Source: a virus. Taken from it: 36,612 nucleotides of DNA. The translations under genes and the position numbers were made by a program. The notes below the pieces were generated by a model, which saw only the letters and a list, made by a program, of their open reading frames with translations, was not told where the DNA came from and searched no databases. Shown here piece after piece: positions 1 through 7,981 of the stretch; position 1 is the stretch's first letter; each line of letters begins with the position of its first letter. The stretch covers positions 1 through 36,612 of the IMG/VR virus record IMGVR_UViG_3300031565_000166, one strand, 5' to 3'.

Positions 1-675
1 ACGTCGCGCGGCTGTCCTAACAAATGCGCCTATTGCGCGACATGGAGGATTGAATCCGAACCGTTGATAATCCCTAACTGGCGCGATCATATTGTTGCTG
101 AGAAGAAACACGTGATGCTAATCGATAATAATTTACCGGCAACGCCGCCGGAGCACCTCAACGAGGTCCTCGATTTTCTAGTAGCATGTGGCAAGAGGGT
201 TAACTTTGATAACGGCTTCGACGTGAAATACATCACCGATGAAATAGCGGTACGACTCGGAAAGATCAAGTATACGCGGAGCGGAATGCGCGTCGCCTTC
301 GACCGGATTGAGGAAGACGGCGTATTCCAGCCGGCGGTCGAAATGTTGAAGGCGCACGGAGTACCCAAACATGAAATTATGGCCTACTGCCTTTTCAACT
401 TTAATGATACTCCGCGCGATGCTTACTACAGAGCGCGCGAATGTGTTCGACTCGGAATTCGTCCGTACCCGCAGCAGTATACGCCGCTGAACCAGGCAGT
501 CGACCGTCGCACGAAGCGATTCATCGGCAAGCACTGGACGGACTCGCTCGTGAAGGTCTTTCGCCACTACTGGTTGATGGCGGGCATCTACACGAAATAT
601 TCCTTCGAGAGTTACGCGAAGGAGCAGGACAAGGTCGCGCTGACGATGGCCGACTGGGATGCGTGGAACGCATGA
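1..675 (+). CDS. Radical SAM enzyme, 3' part only (5' end outside window)
   Basis: The frame is open from base 1, so the gene starts upstream of the window. Its first visible residues read SRGCPNKCAYC. This is the CX3CX2C motif that binds the 4Fe-4S cluster of radical SAM enzymes, with Cys codons at 13, 25 and 34. Further on are MLIDNNLPA, VNFDNGFDVKYIT and a YCLFNFNDTPRDAYYRARE segment, which fit the barrel core of B12-binding-type radical SAM proteins as I recall them. The substrate cannot be read from sequence. The next genes encode a ParB-like protein and a C5-cytosine methyltransferase, so a role in hypermodifying phage DNA bases is plausible but inferred. Codons such as aat, gat, tta and cta are commoner here than in the following genes, hinting at separate acquisition. 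It ends with TGA overlapping a possible ATG of the next gene. Confidence 0.85.
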   Translation, partial: TSRGCPNKCAYCATWRIESEPLIIPNWRDHIVAEKKHVMLIDNNLPATPPEHLNEVLDFLVACGKRVNFDNGFDVKYITDEIAVRLGKIKYTRSGMRVAFDRIEEDGVFQPAVEMLKAHGVPKHEIMAYCLFNFNDTPRDAYYRARECVRLGIRPYPQQYTPLNQAVDRRTKRFIGKHWTDSLVKVFRHYWLMAGIYTKYSFESYAKEQDKVALTMADWDAWNA

Positions 676-698
676 CCTCAACGAAAGGACGGAAACCG

Positions 699-1286
699 AT
701 GGCGAAGGACAAGACGAAGGCGACCGAAAAATCTAGCGGGTACGACAGCGCACCGGAGGCGAGCGGCGTGAAGGTGTTCTGCGCGTTCGACAAGCTCGTC
801 GACCTGACGAAGATCGTGCCGAACCCGCGCAACCCGAACAAGCACCCGGAGAAGCAGGTCGAGCTGCTCGCGAAGATCATCATGAACCAGGGCTGGCGCG
901 CGCCGATCACGGTGTCGAAGCGGTCCGGCTTCATCGTCCGCGGCCACGGACGGTACGAGGCCGCGAAGCTGATGCAGGTCGACGAAGTGCCTGTCGACTA
1001 TCAGGACTATGTGAGCGATGCCGAGGAGTGGGCCGACCTCATCGCCGACAACCGCATCGCGGAGCTTTCGCAGATGGATACCGGGATCCTGAAGGACCTC
1101 CTCGTGGAGATCGACACCGGCGCGTTCGACATGGACCTGACAGGTTTTGACTCGAAGGCGCTCGAGGCGCTGATGAGCATCGACGGCGCGCCGCCTGACG
1201 ACATGCCGGAGCACGACGAGGACGCAGCCGATGGTATCAAGACCGTCACCTGTCCGAAGTGCGGCGAGGAGTTTTCGGTAGGCTGA
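699..1286 (+). CDS. ParB-like nuclease-fold (ParB/Srx) protein with C-terminal Cys knuckle
   Basis: This 195-residue protein has the ParB N-terminal domain pattern. LVDLTKIVPNPRNPNKHPEK is followed by an IVRGHGRYEAA segment (G82-H83-G84-R85-Y86) matching the GxRRxxA box, and then by a run of helices (ADLIADNRIAELSQMD). The C-terminus holds one CPKCG knuckle. In phages such proteins commonly sit next to DNA methyltransferase and terminase genes; they may bind nucleotide or nick DNA, but the role here is unknown. I chose ATG 699 because AAAGGA at 684-689 lies 9 nt upstream. An in-frame ATG at 672 overlapping the radical SAM stop (ATGA) is the alternative and would add 9 residues. The stop overlaps the next ATG as TGATG. 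Confidence 0.8.
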   Translation: MAKDKTKATEKSSGYDSAPEASGVKVFCAFDKLVDLTKIVPNPRNPNKHPEKQVELLAKIIMNQGWRAPITVSKRSGFIVRGHGRYEAAKLMQVDEVPVDYQDYVSDAEEWADLIADNRIAELSQMDTGILKDLLVEIDTGAFDMDLTGFDSKALEALMSIDGAPPDDMPEHDEDAADGIKTVTCPKCGEEFSVG

Positions 1287-1759
1287 TGCACCCGAGGCCC
1301 CAGCGGAAGCCGTTCTCGTGTCGCGATGCCATCGCGGATATCGTAAATCGCGCCGACGAAGTCAAGATGCTGATCGAAGCGGGGCGGCACAAGGTGTACG
1401 ACGACTGGAGCAGGATCACGTCGGGCCACGGCTACAACTCCTTGCCTGGGATCACGTCGGGGTACAGCGCCAAAAAGTACAATCCGAGTAGACCGGCGCC
1501 GACCGTCTTGCGAAACGATGGGAATCTGAACGCGTACGGCGGGATGCACTGGACTGAACGACGTCGATTCACAGCGCAAGAATACTCGCGCTTTACGTCC
1601 TTCCCTGACGAGTTCTCCTGGTTCAGGGGCCAGCATCCGACGAACCCGAAGGACTGGAAGCACACCATCTATCAGATCGGGAATTCGGTCCCACCTATGC
1701 TAATGCGTGCGATTGCCGGAGCGATTCGTCGCGAGGCGCTCGACGGAACGGAGCCGTGG
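1286..1759 (+). other. Truncated methyltransferase-like segment (TRD plus motifs IX and X only)
   Basis: This segment of the fused gene encodes a second copy of the C-terminal half of a C5-cytosine methyltransferase. TSFPDEF and a GNxVPPMLMRAIA box occur at nt 1595 and 1679 here, and again at nt 2663 and 2723 in the complete copy. The two copies use different synonymous codons, so this is not a fresh tandem duplication. It could be a remnant of an older methyltransferase, a second specificity domain, or a beta-like piece comparable to naturally split enzymes. Confidence 0.75.
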
Positions 1760-2788
1760 ATGCCAGACGAGAACATGACCTACAAGGAGATCCTCGACGA
1801 CGCGTGGGCGAGGCACCTCGCGCCGCGGTCCGCGGCCGCGCCGACCCTCGTCTCGACCTTCGCCGGCTGCGGAGGTTCATCGCTCGGATACAGCGTCGCT
1901 GGGTTCCGGGAACTGCTCGCCGTGGAGTGGGACGATAACGCGGTCGAGACGTTCCGCCTGAACTTCCCCGCGGTCGATGTCTTCGCCGGTGATATCGCGA
2001 AGCTGTCAGTCGACGAGACGCTGCGAAGGATTGGCCTAGCCGAAGGCGAGCTCGACGTTCTCGACGGATCGCCGCCGTGCCAGGGCTTCTCGACGGCCGG
2101 GAAGCGTAGGATGACCGACGAGCGCAACCAGCTGTTCCGCGAATTCGGCCGGCTGCTGTCGGGTCTTCGTCCGAGGATCTTCGTGATGGAGAACGTCAGC
2201 GGGCTGGTGAAGGGAAAGATGAAGCTCGTGTTCGTCGAGATCCTGAAAGACCTCCGGGCCCGCGGCTACAAGGTCAGCGCGAGGATGATGAACGCGATGT
2301 GGTATCACGTCCCGCAGTCGAGGCAGCGCCTGATCTTCATCGGCGTTCGCGACGACCTCGGGATCGACCCGAGCCACCCGAAGCCCGCGGCGAAACAGGT
2401 GACGGCGGGCGAAGCGGTCGAAGGCTGCACGCCGAGCACCTTCGCGCGTCCGCTCGGTCCGCTCGCGCGCCGGCTGTGGCACACGTCGCGTCCCGGTCAG
2501 ACGGAATCCGACCTGGACTGGACGCGTGGCCGCTACTTCAACAACGTGAAGGTGAATCCCGAGAAGCCGTCGCCGACGATCCCGAAGGGCTTCCCGGGCG
2601 GCGGCGGTCACACGCACTGGCAGGAGCCGCGCTCGCTTACCATCGAGGAGATCGCGAGGTTGACGTCCTTCCCCGACGAGTTCCGCTTCGTCGGTACGTT
2701 CGAGGACGAGTGGGCGTGCATCGGAAACGCGGTTCCTCCGATGCTGATGCGAGCCATCGCGGAGCACGCGAGGGGGGCGATGCTCTAG
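1286..2788 (+). CDS. C5-cytosine DNA methyltransferase with an extra truncated methyltransferase half at its N-terminus
   Basis: This 500-residue protein should transfer a methyl group from SAM to cytosine C5. Residues ~187-500 form a complete enzyme: motif I STFAGCGGSSLGY (~190), motif IV DGSPPCQGFS with catalytic C265, motif VI ENV (E302), motif VIII QSRQRLIFIG (344), motif IX TSFPDEF (460) and motif X GNAVPPMLMRAIA (480). Residues ~30-155 repeat only the back half: a target-recognition-like stretch, PAPTV, TSFPDEF (104) and GNSVPPMLMRAIAG (132), with no motif I, IV, VI or VIII. The frame is unbroken between the halves. An internal ATG at 1760, preceded by GGAG at 1750-1753, would give a normal 342-residue enzyme alone. 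ATG 1286 overlaps the upstream stop; GTG 1259 is also possible. The target sequence cannot be predicted. Confidence 0.92.
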   Translation: MHPRPQRKPFSCRDAIADIVNRADEVKMLIEAGRHKVYDDWSRITSGHGYNSLPGITSGYSAKKYNPSRPAPTVLRNDGNLNAYGGMHWTERRRFTAQEYSRFTSFPDEFSWFRGQHPTNPKDWKHTIYQIGNSVPPMLMRAIAGAIRREALDGTEPWMPDENMTYKEILDDAWARHLAPRSAAAPTLVSTFAGCGGSSLGYSVAGFRELLAVEWDDNAVETFRLNFPAVDVFAGDIAKLSVDETLRRIGLAEGELDVLDGSPPCQGFSTAGKRRMTDERNQLFREFGRLLSGLRPRIFVMENVSGLVKGKMKLVFVEILKDLRARGYKVSARMMNAMWYHVPQSRQRLIFIGVRDDLGIDPSHPKPAAKQVTAGEAVEGCTPSTFARPLGPLARRLWHTSRPGQTESDLDWTRGRYFNNVKVNPEKPSPTIPKGFPGGGGHTHWQEPRSLTIEEIARLTSFPDEFRFVGTFEDEWACIGNAVPPMLMRAIAEHARGAML

Positions 2789-4386
2789 TGAACGCGACGG
2801 CCGCACAGCTGATGGGAGTAATTCATCACAAGTACCGCGATCCGAGCGGCCACCTCCCGCGTCTTAATCGAGAGAAGTTTATCGCGACGCAGTCGAGGTC
2901 GCAGCTCATTCATCGAGCCGAGGCGATGCGCCTCCGCCACGTCATGCTTGCTCGTGAATCCGCGTCGTCGTTCATGGAGTACTGCTTCATCGACGAGACG
3001 ACGACCTTGCCCTTTAAGCAGCAGTGGTTCCACGACGAATGGCACCACGCGTGGGACAGGTATCAGCGCGTGATGGTTATCGCGCCCCGCGATCACGCGA
3101 AGACGAGCAACGTGGTCGGCCGGGCGATCTGGGAGCTCGGGCGCAACCCGAACCTGCGGACGAAGATCGTGTGCGCGTCCGACGGTCGAGCCAAGGAGAG
3201 GCTGTTCGAGATCGATCAGCACCTGACGACGAACCCGAAGGTGCGCGAGGTCTTCCCGCACCTCGTACCGGATCCGGCCGCGCCGTGGAACGCGCACCGC
3301 CTGGTGCTGAAGAGGAGCGCGCGACACCGCGACGCGAGCGTCGAGGCCCTCGGTATCACGTCGACGGCGACAGGTGGACGCGCCGACCTGCTCATCGCCG
3401 ACGACGTCGTCGACCGGCGCAACGCCCTGTCATTCCCGGCGCTGCGCGAGCAGATCAAGCAGGCGTGGAAGTCGGACTGGACGAACCTCCTCGAGCCCGA
3501 CTCGCGCGTCTGGTACATCTGCACGCTGTGGTCACCGTCGGACCTGTCGCACGAGCTGATGGAGAACAAGGCGTATCGCGTTCTCCGGTACGACATTGAC
3601 GAGAACTTCGGCGCGATCTGGCCGGGGAAGTGGAGCGACGCTGCGCTCCGGCTGCGGTACGACGAGATCGGGAGCATCGAGTTCAACAGGGCGTTCCGCA
3701 ACCAGGCCATCGACACGGAGAGCGCGCTCATCCAGCCGTCGTGGTTCAAGTTCTCCGACCTTCGGATGAACGAGCGGTTCAACCAGATCGTCGAGCAGGA
3801 GAAGGCGATTTTCTTGACGAGCTACGATCCGGCCGGAACGCCGACGGGGAACAAGGACCAGGACTTCACTGGAGCGTGCATCGCCGCCATCGACCGCGAG
3901 CGCGGAGACATCTACATCGTCGACGCGTGGCACCGCCGGATGTCGGTGAAGTCCATCGCGGATGTGATCCACGAGGAGGCGATGACGTACGAGCCGTGGC
4001 AGGTTCTGATCGAGAAGGCGGGCCTGGCGACGGTAGACGAGTGGGTGATGAACGAGTACCCGGAGATGACCTCGCTCGTGAAGGTGACGAAGCCGAAGAT
4101 GTCGAAGCAGATGCGGCTGCTCGGAACGACGCCGCTGCTCGAGAAGGGCAAGGTAATCTTCTCAGCGCACCTGGACCCGAACGCCTCACGGTTCGACGGT
4201 TCGCGCGGGTCGTTAGTCGACGAGCTGATCGAGTTCCCCTTCGGAAAGCATGACGACATGGTCGATGCCTTCAGCCAGCTTGTCGGAGCAGCCCGCACGC
4301 ACTTCCTTGACGTGGACGCCGACGACGGCGAGAATGTACCTGAAATCCACTTCGGCGAGGACGATGATGATGGATACCTTTTCTAA
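2788..4386 (+). CDS. Terminase large subunit (TerL), packaging ATPase and nuclease
   Basis: TerL pumps DNA into the prohead through the portal and cuts the concatemer. This 532-residue protein shows a Walker A variant APRDHAKT (residues 99-106), Walker B LLIADD (acidic D205-D206), and an RNase H-like nuclease domain with D347 in SYDPAGTPTG and the acidic cluster HDDMVDAF (D489, D490, D493). The GTG at 2788 is favoured. It overlaps the preceding TAG by one base and has a G-rich Shine-Dalgarno (AGGGGGG, about 2771-2777) upstream; an ATG at 2812 is the alternative. The frame stays open much further upstream, but that part overlaps the methyltransferase and is a shadow. No small terminase was recognised in the window. 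The C-terminal tail is very acidic. Confidence 0.93.
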   Translation: MNATAAQLMGVIHHKYRDPSGHLPRLNREKFIATQSRSQLIHRAEAMRLRHVMLARESASSFMEYCFIDETTTLPFKQQWFHDEWHHAWDRYQRVMVIAPRDHAKTSNVVGRAIWELGRNPNLRTKIVCASDGRAKERLFEIDQHLTTNPKVREVFPHLVPDPAAPWNAHRLVLKRSARHRDASVEALGITSTATGGRADLLIADDVVDRRNALSFPALREQIKQAWKSDWTNLLEPDSRVWYICTLWSPSDLSHELMENKAYRVLRYDIDENFGAIWPGKWSDAALRLRYDEIGSIEFNRAFRNQAIDTESALIQPSWFKFSDLRMNERFNQIVEQEKAIFLTSYDPAGTPTGNKDQDFTGACIAAIDRERGDIYIVDAWHRRMSVKSIADVIHEEAMTYEPWQVLIEKAGLATVDEWVMNEYPEMTSLVKVTKPKMSKQMRLLGTTPLLEKGKVIFSAHLDPNASRFDGSRGSLVDELIEFPFGKHDDMVDAFSQLVGAARTHFLDVDADDGENVPEIHFGEDDDDGYLF

Positions 4387-4453
4387 CCGCGCCGCGCTCG
4401 TTGATACGGACACCGGTTCCTCGTTCACGCGGTTCGACATCGGAGGTGCGACG

Positions 4454-4996
4454 ATGACCGTGGAAATCACAGAGCATCCCTACCGACGGCTGAAGGGCAA
4501 GGCGTTCGTGACGCTCACCGATGACATCGTGGCCCTCGTAGACGACGACGAGTGGGAACGGGTCCTTGGGCTGCGTCTCAAGCTCCCTGGTGGCTGCGAG
4601 GTTGACGTTTCTGACGCCAGGATTGACCGGGCGCTCGAGGATATCGAGGAGTGCGACGAGGACTGGCAGGACGCGGCCAAGCGTCGCCCCGGTCTGTTCG
4701 CGATCCTACCGTCGGCCGACGGCGGGAGCGGGCGGTACGGCCTCATGGTGCCTCTGGTAGTGAATGACGCAGACCTTCCACGGGTCCGAGTCCTCGTGCG
4801 TCTCGAAGTCCTTGGCCAGTCGTTCCAGGCCATCGCCCGTGGCGCCGGAGTGAAGGCGAGGGCGGAAGACGGAACGGCAACCGCGCCGACGATCTGCAGG
4901 CACACGAAGGGCGAGATGGGGAAGACGAAGTGCCGGGGTTGCTTCCGCAGATGGTGGATAGCTGAGGCGAGGAAGGTGGGACTGCCTGATGGATGA
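4454..4996 (+). CDS. Unknown protein with C-terminal Cys/His knuckle
   Basis: I do not recognise this 180-residue protein. ATG 4454 is chosen because GGAGGT at 4442-4447 sits 6 nt upstream; an ATG at 4370 inside the terminase gene is also in frame but has no good ribosome site. The middle is acidic (EDIEECDEDWQ). The C-terminal end carries CRHTKGEMGKTKCRGCFRRWW, written here as C..H...C..C, a likely metal-binding knuckle in a basic, aromatic context that could bind nucleic acid. The 67 bases between the terminase stop and this start hold no clear signal other than the ribosome site. Position just after TerL is where small packaging or regulatory proteins are often found, but no function is supported. 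Confidence 0.7.
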   Translation: MTVEITEHPYRRLKGKAFVTLTDDIVALVDDDEWERVLGLRLKLPGGCEVDVSDARIDRALEDIEECDEDWQDAAKRRPGLFAILPSADGGSGRYGLMVPLVVNDADLPRVRVLVRLEVLGQSFQAIARGAGVKARAEDGTATAPTICRHTKGEMGKTKCRGCFRRWWIAEARKVGLPDG

Positions 4997-5540
4997 CGAC
5001 AGAAAGCACAGGAGAGAAGCTCCGCCGCCGCGGGTCAGGCTGGCGTCGCACATCGACACGTCGAAGGCGAAGCCTGGCTGCGGTCATTGCCACGGTCGTG
5101 GAATTGTCGGCTACAAGCGCGCCGACCTCGGCGACGGGAACGGCGAGCAGCGCATCCCGGTCATCTGCCGCTGCGTGTCGCGGGCAGGGGGCGTAAAGCC
5201 GGACGAGCTCGACCGCATCTGCGCCGAGACGGCGAAACAGTTGGAGGACGGTACGTTCCACGAGCACCTGGTTGCCGACTTCCACGCGATGCCGGACGAG
5301 GCGAAGCCGCGCGTCGTTGCCGCGTTCTTCCGCGACGTCGTCGACAAGAGGCTCAGCGCCACGGCGCGCAACGCGATACAGAAAGCATTGGACCTGCTGA
5401 CGAGGCGGAAGGACTGGAACGACCTCCGAAGCATGGCGATCAGAATCCTGATGCGCGACGCCGCCGACGAGACGAGCGACGAAGCCACGAAACGACTCGC
5501 GAGGAGCGCGATGGAATCCGCCCGACGCGAGATGAACTGA
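4989..5540 (+). CDS. Unknown protein with DnaJ-like CxxCxGxG zinc motif
   Basis: This 183-residue protein starts at ATG 4989, overlapping the previous stop by 8 bases, with GGAAGGTGGG just upstream. Residues ~30-60 contain PGCGHCHGRGIVGY and, after a charged loop, VICRCV. Together these form a four-Cys site like one half of the DnaJ Cys-rich domain. The rest is predicted helical and charged (DELDRICAETAKQLEDG, then ARNAIQKALDLLTRRKDW). There is no J-domain HPD motif in this reading, so it is not a DnaJ homologue. A role as a small zinc-binding packaging or assembly factor is only a guess from position between terminase and portal. Confidence 0.72.
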   Translation: MDDDRKHRREAPPPRVRLASHIDTSKAKPGCGHCHGRGIVGYKRADLGDGNGEQRIPVICRCVSRAGGVKPDELDRICAETAKQLEDGTFHEHLVADFHAMPDEAKPRVVAAFFRDVVDKRLSATARNAIQKALDLLTRRKDWNDLRSMAIRILMRDAADETSDEATKRLARSAMESARREMN

Positions 5541-5550
5541 GGAGGACACG

Positions 5551-5868
5551 ATGTCGATGCCAGAATTGAGGTTGATGGGGTTTCCCCTCGACGCACTCGG
5601 AACGACGGTCGAGGCGCGTACCGGGACGGTCGTCGACGCGAGGCAGCTCACGGACAAGGGCTATGACTACACCCGCGACGCCGGCGCTGCCTTCACAGCG
5701 ACGCTCGAGGGAAGCGTCAGCGGTGACAACTGGACGCTGGTCGTGGCGCTCGCGGCGTCCGGGCAGGGTGCCGTTGCGGCGCAGTACAACTACCTTCGTG
5801 TGAACTGCACGGTGGCGGGCGCGTTCGGTGCGACGACGCGACTCGTGGCGGCGGGAAAGGTTCTGTGA
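5551..5868 (+). CDS. Small beta-rich protein, possible virion decoration
   Basis: This 105-residue protein has a strong ribosome site (GAGGAGG, about 5539-5545) before ATG 5551. It is rich in alternating hydrophobic and Thr/Ala residues (AFTATLEGSVSGDNWTLVVA, then YNYLRVNCTVAGAFG), which suggests a compact beta-sandwich. The GDNW-TL and YNYLRVNCTVAG pattern resembles a beta-sandwich module I recall from other phage structural proteins, but I cannot name the family. The stop overlaps the portal start (TGATG), so the two are probably translationally coupled and made in the same operon. Confidence 0.72.
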   Translation: MSMPELRLMGFPLDALGTTVEARTGTVVDARQLTDKGYDYTRDAGAAFTATLEGSVSGDNWTLVVALAASGQGAVAAQYNYLRVNCTVAGAFGATTRLVAAGKVL

Positions 5869-7760
5869 TGGACGACCACGGCGTCAGCGAGCAGAAGAAG
5901 ACCGGAGAAGCACAGGTCGACATCAGGCGAATACTCGCCAAGGCAGCCGTGATGACTGGCAGAGAGGTGAGCGAGCCGTCTGCCATCGCCGACATGAAGG
6001 AGCGGCGTGACGCGTATGGCGACGTCGGAGCCGTTGATCCGCCGTACGATCCCGAGTCGCTCCTCAACTACATCGAGCTGACGCCGCACCTCGTGCCGAA
6101 CATCGCGAGCTACCAGAACAACATCGAGGGCTACGGCTTCCGCGCAATCCTGGTCGAACCGTGGATGAAGGACCTCGAAAGCGAGGAGGCGCGCGACGCC
6201 GTTCGCAACGCCCTTCAGATCGAGCGATGGGTCGAGGAAGAGGAGGCCGCGATGGATGCGGCAGCCAAGGCGGATGGCGAGGAACAGGGAGACGACGAAC
6301 AAGGCGACGTCACTGACGAGGATGTCGCAGCCGAGATCGAGAAGCTCGTTGTTCGAATCCGGCGCGAGGCGTTCCTGTTCGATGCGTTCTTCAAGAACTG
6401 CTGCTCGTCGATGAGCTTCTCGAAGCTACGGCGCATCACGCGGTACGACATCGAGGCTCACGGCTGGGGCGCGTGGGAGATGCTGAACGATGGTCTCGGA
6501 CGACTCAAGCGGCTGAACTACATCCCAGGCTACACGCTCCGACCGCTTCGCGACGAGGGCGAACTTGTCGACGCGGTCGAGGCGGACCCGATCACCCCTC
6601 TGTCAGAAGGTCGCGAGGTGAAGGTGCCGCGGCGCTTCCGTCGGTACGTTCAGATCGTCGGATCGCAGAAGGTGTTCTTCAAGTCGCCAGGAGATCCACG
6701 CATTATTTCGAGGACGACCGGGAAGGTGTACGAGTCCGTGACAGAGATGCGGAAGCCGGTCGATGACGAAGGCGAGGGACCGAAGGCGGCGGAGGCGAAC
6801 GAGCTGATCTACTTCTCGCTCCACGATCCGAGGACGCCGTGTCCGCCGCCGAGGTGGATCGGGAACATCCTCGCCGTGCTCGGTGTGCGCGAGGCCGATG
6901 AGGCCAACTACTTCTACCTGAACTCGTCGGCGATCCCGTCGGGCATCCTGTTCGTCGCCGGCGGGCGCGTGCCGAGGGACATGAGGGACAGGCTCGAGCA
7001 GCGGCTTACCCAGGAGTTTTCCGGGTCAGAAAAACGCAACAAGATCCTCGTCGTCGAGGCGCATCCGATGAAGATGAAGGGCGAAGAACGCACGATGCTC
7101 CCGTCGATAGAGTTCGAGTCTCTTCGCGAGGCGCAGCAGCTAGACGCTACGTTCACGAAGTACGACGAGCGCAGCGCGGATAGGATCGGCGCGAGCTTCC
7201 GACTCCCGCCGATGCTGCGCGGCTACACGCCGAAAGACCTGAACCGTGCCACGGCTATCGCGGCTGTGGACTTCGCAGAGTCGCAGGTCTTTTCCCCAGA
7301 GCGAGAAGACATCGACTGGATCATCAACAAGTACGTCCTGCCGAGGATCGGCGTAAAGTTGCACACCTTCAAGAGCAACTCGCCGCCGACCAGGTCGCCG
7401 GAGGAGATCGCGGAACTGATCAAGGTGGCCGCGCCGCACGGCGGAATCCTGCCGTACGAAATCCGCGAGCTACTCGCCGACGCGCTGAATACGACACTCG
7501 CAGTCATCGACGAGCAGTGGGGATACTGGCCGATGCCGATGACGCTCACAGGGATGGGGCGTGGCGCCGAGGTAGCGCCGTCAGAGGACGAAGACGACGC
7601 AGCCGAGCAGGACCCCGCGCAGCTGGCGCGAGTGGTCGCGCGCCTCGACGACCTTCAGCGGAGGGTCGAAGCAGTTCTGACCGACGAACTCCGCCAGGCC
7701 GGATACGATCTCGAAGTCTCGGCGATACTGAGCGGGAAGGACGAGGACGAACCGAAGTGA
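5868..7760 (+). CDS. Portal protein (PBSX/SPP1-like phage portal family)
   Basis: This 630-residue protein should form the dodecameric ring at the capsid vertex through which TerL packages DNA. Typical portal segments are NYIELTPHLVPNIASYQNNI near the N-terminus, FFKNCCSSMSFSKLRRITRY, ANELIYFSLHDPRT followed by PPPRWIGNILAVLG, and NSSAIPSGILFVAGGRV. Later come GASFRLPPMLRGYTP, with a stem-like helix region, and GILPYEIRELL. An acidic insertion (DGEEQGDDEQGDVTDED, about residue 145) lies in the N-terminal half. ATG 5868 overlaps the upstream stop, with GGAAAGG 7 nt or so upstream. A GTG directly before it is in frame but less likely. The C-terminal 60 residues are acidic and helical. Confidence 0.9.
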   Translation: MDDHGVSEQKKTGEAQVDIRRILAKAAVMTGREVSEPSAIADMKERRDAYGDVGAVDPPYDPESLLNYIELTPHLVPNIASYQNNIEGYGFRAILVEPWMKDLESEEARDAVRNALQIERWVEEEEAAMDAAAKADGEEQGDDEQGDVTDEDVAAEIEKLVVRIRREAFLFDAFFKNCCSSMSFSKLRRITRYDIEAHGWGAWEMLNDGLGRLKRLNYIPGYTLRPLRDEGELVDAVEADPITPLSEGREVKVPRRFRRYVQIVGSQKVFFKSPGDPRIISRTTGKVYESVTEMRKPVDDEGEGPKAAEANELIYFSLHDPRTPCPPPRWIGNILAVLGVREADEANYFYLNSSAIPSGILFVAGGRVPRDMRDRLEQRLTQEFSGSEKRNKILVVEAHPMKMKGEERTMLPSIEFESLREAQQLDATFTKYDERSADRIGASFRLPPMLRGYTPKDLNRATAIAAVDFAESQVFSPEREDIDWIINKYVLPRIGVKLHTFKSNSPPTRSPEEIAELIKVAAPHGGILPYEIRELLADALNTTLAVIDEQWGYWPMPMTLTGMGRGAEVAPSEDEDDAAEQDPAQLARVVARLDDLQRRVEAVLTDELRQAGYDLEVSAILSGKDEDEPK

Positions 7761-7978
7761 CCGACGGTCTGTTTAGCCGCGACGTCGGCGTCAAGATCGG
7801 AGAGGTCTTCGATAACATCGACCTCGTGACGTTGGGGATTCCGGATCCAATGGCCAGCGTGATCGTCGTCGACGTCGATGAGACGGGGATGATCCACATG
7901 ACGGCGAACGGTTCGCCGTCGGGACGACGCATCATCGTATCGGAGAAGACCCTGAACGAGCGGTACAGGAGGAGGTAA
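7757..7978 (+). CDS. Small unknown protein (73 aa)
   Basis: The gene starts at GTG 7757, overlapping the portal stop as GTGA, and ends 3 bases before the next ATG. The protein reads as a small alpha/beta domain (KIGEVFDNIDLVTLGIPD, ASVIVVDVDETGMIHMT) with a basic end (NERYRRR). The frame is open further upstream inside the portal gene, but the overlap start fits the operon style. I recognise no family. Its position after the portal suggests a virion or assembly role, without further support. Confidence 0.6.
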   Translation: MTDGLFSRDVGVKIGEVFDNIDLVTLGIPDPMASVIVVDVDETGMIHMTANGSPSGRRIIVSEKTLNERYRRR

Positions 7979-7981
7979 GCG

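Noticed and set aside
1259-1285. GTG start for the methyltransferase at 1259
   Set aside because: It would overlap the ParB-like gene by 28 bases; ATG 1286 at the TGATG junction matches the overlap style of the operon.
2299-2787. Upstream extension of the terminase frame
   Set aside because: It overlaps the methyltransferase catalytic region and reads as Arg/Ala-rich nonsense; the GTG at 2788 with a good ribosome site explains the gene.
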